A stretch of DNA of 8,174 nt from Acidobacteriota bacterium (GTDB taxonomy: Bacteria > Acidobacteriota > Terriglobia > Acidiferrales > UBA7541): NCBI GenBank assembly GCA_003131985.1, contig PKWH01000353.1, positions 11,322 through 19,495 of the forward strand, written 5' to 3'. Positions within the stretch are counted from its first letter, which is position 1. Each line of letters opens with the position of its first letter. This document shows positions 1 to 5,638 of the stretch, piece after piece. The position numbers were made by a program, and so were the translations under genes. The notes under the pieces are model-generated. The model had not been told where the DNA came from and made no database searches. It was given only the letters and a program-made list of their open reading frames with translations.

Positions 1-674
1 TCCTCGGCCAGCGCTGCTTCCACGGTTGTTCTCAACATTCGCCGCGCGGCGTCAAGCTCTGAGTTGTGCTGCTGCAAAGGCGACGGATGGACGAGAGCTT
101 CGGCGACCTTGACCTCGATCTCGGGCAGCGTCGCGACGGCCGAACGGGCCGAACTCGCCGAAACGGAATCACTAGCCGGCTGCATATAAGCTTCTGACTC
201 TGGTTCTTCCTCGATTGACGCCGCCAGCGGAAGGGGAAAAAGCTCAGTCTCAGGCTCGTCCGGCTCCGCAGACACTGGGACTGTCAGCTCCTCATCATCA
301 GGATGTGGAAACCAATCCTTGGGTGGAGATTTTATGTCCCAAATATTTCCGAAAACTTCAAACTCCAATGCGACATGGAAAATTTCGCGGTAGGTGCGGG
401 GTCGCTGGACCCAGATGACTCGAGCGGGAAATCTACTCGAGGGCAATCCCCGCTCGCTGCCACGGACCTCGATGGTGAGCCTGGAATCCTTTGGGACATA
501 GTGCTTCGACTCATACTTGCAGCCGTTGCAGTTCACCGTCACGGTTGAGGTGTATTCCTCGAACGCCTGGCCGAGCGCGTCCATCCCCCGGATCGTGATC
601 GGCACGGCGTGAACGATTCGAGCACTGCGACGTTTTTCTGCGCCACCGTCGTTCGACGGCAAGTGTACGGACAC
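1..674 (-). CDS. PilZ-domain protein with CxxC insert, 3'-truncated by the window edge
   Basis: A minus-strand frame is open from a GTG at 674 to the left edge, giving 224 residues with no stop. Residues 14-19 (KRRSAR) supply the RxxxR motif that PilZ domains use to grip cyclic di-GMP. Residues about 20-110 form the beta-rich PilZ core, with VITIRG-like and ARVIWV-like strands. The usual second motif, (D/N)xSxxG, is replaced by NCNGC at 48-52, so C49 and C52 form a CxxC pair. From about 120 the protein becomes acidic and Pro/Ser-rich, ending in a region that looks helical. GTG is chosen because a TAA lies ten codons upstream in frame, GGAGG sits 5 nt before the GTG, and the next ATG (codon 31) would cut off the RxxxR motif. 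PilZ proteins are usually c-di-GMP effectors in the cytoplasm; binding here is uncertain given the altered second motif. Family assignment is fairly sure, role unknown. Confidence 0.8.
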   Translation of the reverse strand, partial: MSVHLPSNDGGAEKRRSARIVHAVPITIRGMDALGQAFEEYTSTVTVNCNGCKYESKHYVPKDSRLTIEVRGSERGLPSSRFPARVIWVQRPRTYREIFHVALEFEVFGNIWDIKSPPKDWFPHPDDEELTVPVSAEPDEPETELFPLPLAASIEEEPESEAYMQPASDSVSASSARSAVATLPEIEVKVAEALVHPSPLQQHNSELDAARRMLRTTVEAALAE

Positions 675-679
675 ACGGG

Positions 680-684
680 CCTCC
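680..684 (-). promoter_or_regulatory. Shine-Dalgarno deciding the GTG start of the PilZ gene
   Basis: On the minus strand GGAGG lies 5 nt upstream of the GTG at 672-674. A second GTG two bases upstream is in another frame that soon loses PilZ similarity. The ribosome-binding site and the RxxxR motif just downstream together fix the start. Confidence 0.65.
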
Positions 685-881
685 GAAGGGGTGTTTGAAG
701 ATTAGCAGTCCCATTCCTGTGCGGGCGGCGTATCGTGAGCGGTTGTGCGAAAGGGTAAAGATTCCAACCAGATCGGACGTTCAGACTGGGCTTATGCGCG
801 CTCTTCGTCCTTCAAATGTGCGGCAATCCGATCTATCGTCCAAGCTAAAGTTTTTAACTAAATCGCCGCCATTACAACGTG

Positions 882-910
882 TTGCCGTAACAGAGTGGTG
901 AATGTGTCAT
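882..910 (+). promoter_or_regulatory. Weak candidate promoter for the propeller lipoprotein gene
   Basis: TTGCCG (882-887) is followed after 17 nt by TGTCAT (905-910), each matching 4 of 6 sigma70 consensus positions. An alternative -10, CATACT (908-913), has an over-long 20-nt spacer. The site sits just upstream of the leader palindrome and the ribosome-binding site. This is an eyeball match only; the rest of the 273-nt divergent spacer shows no better candidate for either gene. Confidence 0.2.
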
Positions 911-915
911 ACTCC

Positions 916-930
916 TTGCTCTAAGAGCAA
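916..930. repeat. Perfect 15-bp palindrome in the lipoprotein leader
   Basis: TTGCTCTAAGAGCAA is an exact inverted repeat: 7-bp arms around a single central A as DNA, or a 6-bp stem with a UAA loop as RNA. It ends 8 nt before the GGAGG ribosome-binding site (939-943) and lies just after the candidate -10. Symmetry and position suit a dimeric repressor operator or a small translation-modulating hairpin. It has no T-tract, so it is not a terminator. Confidence 0.5.
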
Positions 931-947
931 ATATTGGTGGAGGGTCC

Positions 948-2996
948 GTGGTTCGGGTGCGTTTTTGTGCGACGGCGGTGTTCGTAGTGGCGACGGCGAT
1001 GCTTGCGGCGTGTGGAGGTGGGTCGACGCCGATTTCGGTGAGCCTGTCTCCTTCCTCTCCGCAGGAGATCGATCAGGGCGAGACTGCCGCGATCGTGGCG
1101 ACTGTAATGAATGACACGTCTACCAAAGGGGTCTCGTGGACCCTGACTGGCCCGGGCTCTCTCAGCGATTCGACGGGGCCGTCCGTTACTTATTCGCCGC
1201 CGACAACCAATCTCACTAGCAGCCAACAAGCGACGGTGACGGCGACGTCCGTAGCAAACCCGAAGAAGAGCGCTTCGTTACAAATCACTGTGAACGCTGC
1301 CCCTCAAATTCCGCTCCAGACACTTGCGAACGGATCGGTGGGCGCGCCGTACGATCAACCAATCACGCTCACCGGGGGCGCCTCTCCGTTTCAATGGAGT
1401 GTGTACAACGGGCCCATTGAAACCGGATTTGCAGTGGCCGGCGCGGTTCCGGATGGATTGCAGATGAACCCGAGCACGGGGGTGATTAGCGGAACGCCGA
1501 CCGGCGCCGGAACGTGGTATTTCGAGGCGACGGTAACGGACGCGACCGGCGCGTTTGCGTTCAATCCCCTTCTGAGCATCCAAATCACGCCGACTGGTCC
1601 CGCGGGAAATCCGGTCCCATTTCTGAACCAGCCGCTTGTGCCCACGGCGGTTTCACCGGGCAATCCAGGCTTCACCCTGAAAGTGAACGGGACGGGATTC
1701 GTTTCGGGAGCGACAATTAACTTCAATCGTACGCCGCTGGCGACAACGTTTGTGGACGCCGAGCACCTGACAGCGGCGGTTCCAGCGGCGGCCGTTGCGA
1801 ATGCGGGGACGGCCACAGTCACGGCGGTGAATCCTGGAGTGGCCGCGGCGCAGTCCAACGTGGTCTATTTCCAAGTAGGCGCACCCCAAGCGACAGTCAG
1901 TTTCGCGGCGGCGGCGAATTCGCCGCTGCAAGTTCCTGAGTCGTTGGGGGTCGCGATTGCCGATTTCAATGAGGATGGAAAGCCGGATCTTGTCGTCACA
2001 GGCGCCGTCAGTGTGTTTGTATTTCTCGGGAAGGGTGACGGCACATTTGCCCTCACTCCAGCCTCTCCAATTCGGGTGCCAAGCCCGCCATACGACGACT
2101 TTGCTTCACCCCATGTCGGGCCCATCGTCGTCGGTGATTTTAACAACAGTGGCCATCTCGGGTTCGCAGTCGGGGAGTTCCAGAATGAGGCGGCTATTAT
2201 CCTGTTAGGGAATGGGGATGGAACCTTCGTCTTTTCGTCGGCGGAGATCGCGAACGCCCTTGGCCAGCCGATATCCAGTATGGAAGCGGCGGATTTCAAT
2301 GCGGATGGGAACCTCGATCTTGCATTCGCGAACCAAATCTCGGGCGTCTCACCCGTTGTTCTCGGATACGGGAAGGGAGCGTTCAACACGGCAGGGGACC
2401 TCTTCACCACCGGATTCCCCACAGGCGCGGCGGTGGGAGATTTCAACGGAGACGGAAAGCTAGATACGGTTGTGGCGAGTGGCGGGTCCACCGTTACCGG
2501 GGGCTCTGGACTGGCTGTATCGCTTGGCAATGGAGACGGCACATTCACACAGGAAAGTACTTCCCCAATTCTCCTCGGCACTAGCCTCTCCGCAATCGTG
2601 ACAGGCGACTTTAATGGCGATGGGAAGCTGGATCTTGCGGTAACGGATTCCGGCAGCAACACAGTATTCATCCTGCTCAGGAATGACGATGGCACGTTTG
2701 GATTGACATCAATTATCCCGGTAGGAAAAGAGCCGGAATCGATCATAGCAGCGGATTTCAATAACGATGGCAAGCTGGACCTAGCCATCGCCAACCTTGG
2801 AGACAGCACAATCACGGTCTTGCTTGGGAACGGCGATGGGACCTTCACACCAGCATCCGGTTCGCCATATGCGTCAGGAGGAGGCGGCGGCCCGTTTCAG
2901 CTCGCGGCTGCCGATTTCAACGGCGATGGCAAACTCGATCTCGCGGTGGTGAATCTGAATGGAACGGGAACAGTATCAATCCTGCTGCAGCAATAG
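948..2996 (+). CDS. Lipoprotein with Ig-like, He_PIG and IPT-like modules and a seven-repeat FG-GAP beta-propeller
   Basis: The 682-residue product starts at GTG 948 (GGAGG 4 nt upstream). It has a short hydrophobic signal ending in the lipobox LAAC, with C22 as the lipidated cysteine, so it should be anchored in the envelope. Modules in order: a bacterial Ig-like domain (about 28-118), a putative-Ig He_PIG domain (about 121-214, signature PDGLQMNPSTGVISGTPTG), an IPT/TIG-like domain (about 222-310), then FG-GAP/VCBS repeats. Seven DFNxDGxxD-type calcium loops begin at D339, D397, D449, D498, D554, D603 and D656, 49-58 residues apart, most followed by a LGNGDGTF hairpin. Seven repeats imply an integrin-like seven-bladed propeller. 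Repeat 2 (DFNNSGHLG) is degraded at calcium ligands. The last repeat stops before its GDGTF hairpin; the strand VSFAAAANSP (317-326) ahead of repeat 1 could close the ring. Likely role is surface adhesion or ligand binding; the ligand is unknown. Confidence 0.88.
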   Translation: MVRVRFCATAVFVVATAMLAACGGGSTPISVSLSPSSPQEIDQGETAAIVATVMNDTSTKGVSWTLTGPGSLSDSTGPSVTYSPPTTNLTSSQQATVTATSVANPKKSASLQITVNAAPQIPLQTLANGSVGAPYDQPITLTGGASPFQWSVYNGPIETGFAVAGAVPDGLQMNPSTGVISGTPTGAGTWYFEATVTDATGAFAFNPLLSIQITPTGPAGNPVPFLNQPLVPTAVSPGNPGFTLKVNGTGFVSGATINFNRTPLATTFVDAEHLTAAVPAAAVANAGTATVTAVNPGVAAAQSNVVYFQVGAPQATVSFAAAANSPLQVPESLGVAIADFNEDGKPDLVVTGAVSVFVFLGKGDGTFALTPASPIRVPSPPYDDFASPHVGPIVVGDFNNSGHLGFAVGEFQNEAAIILLGNGDGTFVFSSAEIANALGQPISSMEAADFNADGNLDLAFANQISGVSPVVLGYGKGAFNTAGDLFTTGFPTGAAVGDFNGDGKLDTVVASGGSTVTGGSGLAVSLGNGDGTFTQESTSPILLGTSLSAIVTGDFNGDGKLDLAVTDSGSNTVFILLRNDDGTFGLTSIIPVGKEPESIIAADFNNDGKLDLAIANLGDSTITVLLGNGDGTFTPASGSPYASGGGGGPFQLAAADFNGDGKLDLAVVNLNGTGTVSILLQQ

Positions 2997-3026
2997 TACG
3001 CGCCGGGCACAATTAACGGAGGAACC

Positions 3027-3359
3027 ATGAAGACGGCTGCACTGTTTGTCTTGCTACTGCTCGCCACGCTGGCCCCGGCGGCGCCAGCGCCGGATGAGTA
3101 CTCGATCAATGTGCATGTGACTTCATCGTACTTCGTTGGCGGTGGCCAAGGGCTGGATGTCGTCATCAACTCAAAGAAGTATCAGCTTAGTGGGTTTAGT
3201 GGGGCTACCAGATCTGCATCAGTATTGGCCCTGGGCGACTACAAGGCCAAGCTGATCAAAGATGAACATCAGACCGCCTACGACTCATATCAGGAATACG
3301 AGTTCCTTTTCCCCGACAAAAAAACCAGGAAGTTCCTGCTCTCTGGACAGAGCGAGTGA
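3027..3359 (+). CDS. Small secreted protein of unknown function
   Basis: The 110-residue product starts at ATG 3027, with GGAGGA at 3018-3023 just upstream. It begins with a clear Sec signal peptide: MKTAAL, a Leu/Ala-rich core to about residue 17, and likely cleavage near A19 or A21 in an Ala-Pro-rich stretch. The mature part of about 90 residues is soluble, has no cysteine, and looks beta-rich (alternating YSINVHV, LDVVI, YEFLF). It has a conserved-looking LALGDYKAKL and a C-terminal TRKFLLSGQSE. It begins 30 nt after the propeller lipoprotein with no terminator between, so the two are probably co-transcribed. I recognise the general style as a recurring acidobacterial hypothetical, but no named domain or catalytic motif is visible. 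Function is not assignable. Confidence 0.75.
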   Translation: MKTAALFVLLLLATLAPAAPAPDEYSINVHVTSSYFVGGGQGLDVVINSKKYQLSGFSGATRSASVLALGDYKAKLIKDEHQTAYDSYQEYEFLFPDKKTRKFLLSGQSE

Positions 3360-3424
3360 CATCATCCACAGGCTAGAGGTGAGTCCGTGGAACGCTCCCG
3401 AAATACAGGTCGCCAACCTCAGGC

Positions 3425-4237
3425 TCACTTCTTGCGCGTGACGAGGATGTCAGTCACGTAGAACCATCCATTCCAAGGAAAGCCCATATAGAATTGCACT
3501 TCGCCGAATTGCTGGGGAAAGGAGAGTGGCACGTTGTTTATGTTTACGTCTTTGGTTCCCGAGGCGCCGCTGCCGATTAAGTTCAGGTGTGCGGTGGCTG
3601 ACGTTGAGGTGATCTCCATAGTAACGGCGAGGGTGAAGGACTTGTCCCGTGGGAAAGTTCCGAAAACCTGGTTATCATCGTCGTTGATTCTCACCGTGTT
3701 GTTCGGTGTGAAGTCCAGATGAAGAAAACTCTGGGAAGGCGGGCCCGACTGAGCGGAGGTATCGAATTCTACCGTCGCGTCGGGGTTGGTTGGTTCGAGG
3801 GGATTGGAGATGGAAGGCGCCGTCGCGTCACGGTTGGTTAGTCTGATGGGACTGGGGATGTAAAGCACCGCCAAGAAAGAGTACGAACCAGTTTGCTGCA
3901 CCTGCGAGAGGTTGCACTGCAAGGTCGAGATCGGACTCCCCGGGGGGGCGGCGCGTTGAATCTTTGCCCAATAGCCCGTCGCGTTCGGCGGGGTAGAAAC
4001 AGTCACAACACTGCCCTGCGGGATGACAACCGTTCCGGTCGATGCTCCGAGCGCAGTCGCATTGAAGGATGACTGGAACACGGTCGTAGAACCGCATCCC
4101 GTGAGCAGCAGCAGCAAAAATCCGACGGAGCTCAGCCCGAGGATGCGTTTCAGACGGCTTGTGGGTGCTTGCGGGCAATCGCGTACCATTGCAATCGTCT
4201 CGAAATGGGTCCGTGCATCGAACGAATATTGGGTCAC
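3425..4237 (-). CDS. Lipoprotein with a C-terminal beta-sandwich-like domain, function unknown
   Basis: The 270-residue product starts at GTG 4237, which has an ideal AAGGAG 5 nt upstream. The lipobox LTGC places the lipidated cysteine at C48, after a hydrophobic run (about 35-46) and Arg/Lys residues at 28-31. From that start the n-region is unusually long; ATG at codon 17 (4187-4189) would give a normal signal but lacks a comparable ribosome-binding site. After lipidation comes a Ser/Thr-rich beta region (50-125), a linker made of a duplicated 16-residue unit (127-158), and a domain (about 155-270) rich in alternating beta strands ending FYVTDILVTRKK, suggestive of a concanavalin-like sandwich. 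No catalytic motif is seen. It converges on the secreted-protein gene across 65 nt. I do not recognise the family. The gene is real given the strong start signals, lipobox and full-length coding character. Confidence 0.75.
   Translation of the reverse strand: MTQYSFDARTHFETIAMVRDCPQAPTSRLKRILGLSSVGFLLLLLTGCGSTTVFQSSFNATALGASTGTVVIPQGSVVTVSTPPNATGYWAKIQRAAPPGSPISTLQCNLSQVQQTGSYSFLAVLYIPSPIRLTNRDATAPSISNPLEPTNPDATVEFDTSAQSGPPSQSFLHLDFTPNNTVRINDDDNQVFGTFPRDKSFTLAVTMEITSTSATAHLNLIGSGASGTKDVNINNVPLSFPQQFGEVQFYMGFPWNGWFYVTDILVTRKK
3772..3867. repeat. 48-bp in-frame tandem duplication inside the lipoprotein gene
   Basis: Units 3772-3819 and 3820-3867 match at 37 of 48 bases by hand alignment; the first 36 bases match at 29. 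The period is 16 codons, so the frame is kept. In the protein the units read IPSPIRLTNRDATA (127-140) and ISNPLEPTNPDATV (143-156). The divergence shows the duplication is not recent. Confidence 0.75.
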
Positions 4238-4242
4238 GGGGA

Positions 4243-4248
4243 CTCCTT
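4243..4248 (-). promoter_or_regulatory. Shine-Dalgarno deciding the GTG start at 4237
   Basis: AAGGAG on the minus strand is a full match to the anti-SD core, with a 5-nt TCCCC spacer to GTG 4237. It supports the longer protein over the internal ATG at 4187-4189. Confidence 0.6.
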
Positions 4249-4266
4249 CGAACTCATTTGGAATGG

Positions 4267-4295
4267 AGGATATACTAAGTGAATTACAATGACAA
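4267..4295 (-). promoter_or_regulatory. Candidate sigma70-type promoter for the 3425-4237 lipoprotein
   Basis: On the minus strand TTGTCA (4290-4295, 5 of 6 consensus) is followed after exactly 17 nt by TATCCT (4267-4272, 4 of 6). This places initiation near 4260, about 20 nt before the GTG and upstream of its ribosome-binding site. It would let the lipoprotein be transcribed independently of the VOC gene upstream. Confidence 0.4.
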
Positions 4296-4316
4296 CGTCG
4301 CTTGCGGGTTCTCAGG

Positions 4317-4358
4317 CCTTTTGAAAAAGGATTCGACTGGCCGGTTGACCCAGCGGCC
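4317..4358 (-). terminator. Candidate terminator or attenuator after the VOC gene
   Basis: About 14 nt past the VOC stop, the minus strand has GGCCG (4354-4358) and CGGCC (4339-4343) arms around a 10-nt loop. A TTTTT tract (4324-4328) follows 10 nt later and is itself part of the palindrome CCTTTTTCAAAAGG (4317-4330, 6-bp arms). The hairpin-to-T distance is longer than in a classic intrinsic terminator, so this is a weak call. Confidence 0.3.
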
Positions 4359-4371
4359 CTTGCCGGACGTT

Positions 4372-4746
4372 CTACTTTTTCGTCGCTACGCCGAAGGAAT
4401 GGGAAAAACCATCGTCGTCGGTGAGAAAAAATTCGGTTTGCCCGTAGTCTCTTTCTTCGAGCTCGGACACTTTGTAACCCAGCCGCAGCAGGCGTTCTCT
4501 TGTTTCACGGATATCCGACGGCGCCCAGTAAAGCCGGATACCGTTATAATCCTCCGGTTTGACCGGTGTGCCGGCTCGCCTGTGGAGCATGAAGGTCAAG
4601 CCGTCTTTGTGAAGCATGCACAAGATCAGCTTGCCCTCTTCATGCATTTCCCTGTCCATCTTGAATTCAAGACCATCCACCCATAATCGCAGACTCTTTT
4701 TCAGGTCTGCGCTCGGAATTACCGGTATGCATGCTTCAACGCCCAT
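4372..4746 (-). CDS. VOC-superfamily (glyoxalase/bleomycin-resistance fold) protein
   Basis: The 124-residue product starts at ATG 4746 with AAGGAG 6 nt upstream. Its length and pattern fit a single VOC unit built of two beta-alpha-beta-beta-beta modules: ADLKKSLRLWVDGLEF (13-28) is the first helix-strand, LTFMLHR (50-56) a central strand, SDIRETRERLLRLGYKV (77-93) the second helix, and YGQTEFFLTDDDGFSHSFG (101-119) the characteristic last hairpin. The usual N-terminal metal His (IxHV) is absent (CIPVI, 6-10), and the C-terminal Glu of DPDGNxxE is replaced by DDDGFSH. Metal-dependent glyoxalase I activity is therefore unlikely; the protein resembles the bleomycin-resistance-type binding branch. 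No signal peptide is present, so it is cytoplasmic. It lies 33 nt after the NTF2-like gene, probably in one operon. Fold assignment is good; substrate unknown. Confidence 0.82.
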   Translation of the reverse strand: MGVEACIPVIPSADLKKSLRLWVDGLEFKMDREMHEEGKLILCMLHKDGLTFMLHRRAGTPVKPEDYNGIRLYWAPSDIRETRERLLRLGYKVSELEERDYGQTEFFLTDDDGFSHSFGVATKK

Positions 4747-4779
4747 GCGAATCTCCTTGTCACATAGCTTCGGGATCGA

Positions 4780-5523
4780 TTACTTGATCTTTTTGGCGTG
4801 GATTTCCTGGCCGTCCCAGCGGTGATAGGTGTAGCCCGTCACATGGCCTTGAGCGTCCCGGACGAACGTCACGCTTCCCAGATCATTCTTCACGAAAAAA
4901 GTCTCGGCCCCCAACGGAAAGTACTCCTCGTCCAGATGTTCGCCGAAGTCTGTCCGTAGTTTCCCGTCCTTCACCGAGATGGTCTCCACGTCGTCGAGAG
5001 GACGCCACTCATATTGGCCGACATAATCCTTATAGACGCTTGTATCCACGGCCACAGGCTTGTGGAAGTTTACGGGCAGATTGGTCCAGTGTTTCGCAAC
5101 GAGCAGCCACGAGCCGTTTTGCCTGATGTAAGTCTCGGTGTAACGCTGTTCGCTGATGATGTCGGCATCCGTGAATTGCTCGTGTAGGGTGAGCCGGTAG
5201 TTCAGCACGGCGGTATTGCCGTAAACGTGGATGACGTAGTCACGCGAATTCACACCGTGGTCGTAGGCGAGGGGCAGCTTCCAGAGCTCCAGGATGTGAA
5301 CCTTGGGGTTGGTGTCAAGGATTCCATCGTCGTCGCTGTATATGCACTCGTCCGCTACGAGGCGGGAGTAGGTCGCGTAATCGCGCTTTTCGCCGGCTGC
5401 GATACGTGCGTTGTGGGCTTCGAGCACTTCCTGTTGGGCAGGCGAGAACTTCGGCTTGTCTTGAGCATGGATTATGCTGGCCGGAATGCAGAGCGCAACG
5501 AAGAGGCAGGCGACGTAACGCAT
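4780..5523 (-). CDS. Secreted SnoaL/DUF4440-type NTF2-like protein with C-terminal beta domain
   Basis: The 247-residue product starts at ATG 5523 with GGGAG 5 nt upstream. Residues 1-20 are a Sec signal peptide with probable cleavage at IHA/QD. Residues about 28-150 show the NTF2-like cone pattern of DUF4440/SnoaL proteins: VLEAHNARIAAGEKRDYATY, LVADECIYSDDDG, NTAVLNYRLT, then RYTETYIRQNGSWLLVAKHW (127-146), the family's typical closing hairpin. Residues about 164-247 (YVGQYEW through VTGYTYHRWDGQEIHAKK) form a small beta domain resembling the DUF3471-type tails on secreted acidobacterial enzymes. NTF2-like domains bind small ligands or catalyse varied reactions; no specific activity can be read here. 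It precedes the VOC gene by 33 nt and has a candidate promoter upstream, so it probably heads a two-gene operon separate from msrA. Confidence 0.85.
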   Translation of the reverse strand: MRYVACLFVALCIPASIIHAQDKPKFSPAQQEVLEAHNARIAAGEKRDYATYSRLVADECIYSDDDGILDTNPKVHILELWKLPLAYDHGVNSRDYVIHVYGNTAVLNYRLTLHEQFTDADIISEQRYTETYIRQNGSWLLVAKHWTNLPVNFHKPVAVDTSVYKDYVGQYEWRPLDDVETISVKDGKLRTDFGEHLDEEYFPLGAETFFVKNDLGSVTFVRDAQGHVTGYTYHRWDGQEIHAKKIK

Positions 5524-5570
5524 GTTTTCTCCCTTGTGCGAGAGTGGTGGACACAGCCCAATCGGCCAGC

Positions 5571-5599
5571 ATTCTACTCCAACCCCGCCTCCTCATTAA
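5571..5599 (-). promoter_or_regulatory. Candidate promoter for the NTF2-like/VOC operon
   Basis: On the minus strand TAGAAT (5571-5576, 5 of 6 consensus) lies 17 nt downstream of TTAATG (5594-5599, 3 of 6). Initiation would fall near 5564, giving a leader of about 40 nt. The -35 is weak. The position inside the 115-nt msrA-to-NTF2 spacer is sensible. Confidence 0.33.
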
Positions 5600-5638
5600 C
5601 GCGGTTACCGGAGAATTAGTCCCGCTGGGCGGCTGAGG

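Noticed and set aside
511..714. Minus-strand ATG frame starting at 714 over the PilZ gene start
   Set aside because: It is a frame-shifted Arg-rich shadow. The GTG frame at 674 carries the PilZ motifs and stays open to the window edge.
1391..1858. Minus-strand open frame of 155 codons within the Ig-like region
   Set aside because: Low-complexity Ala/Val/Pro product antisense to a well-supported gene. It arises from the GC-rich codon usage.
1865..2848. Long minus-strand open frame (327 codons) opposite the propeller lipoprotein
   Set aside because: Its product is a periodic Ser/Pro/Lys-rich string that simply mirrors the repeated DFNGDGKLD and GNGDGTF codons. It has no recognisable domain, and the plus-strand frame is clearly the coding one.
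3360..3424. Intrinsic terminator expected between the convergent genes
   Set aside because: Only a 4-bp AGGT/ACCT stem with no T-tract was found, so no terminator is called.
4023..4686. Two overlapping plus-strand open frames (4023-4292 and 4279-4686)
   Set aside because: They are antisense to the lipoprotein start and the VOC gene. Their products match no family.
5227..5619. Plus-strand open frame of 130 codons
   Set aside because: It lies antisense to the NTF2-like gene and its upstream region, with no domain. The minus-strand gene has a signal peptide, ribosome-binding site and family motifs.
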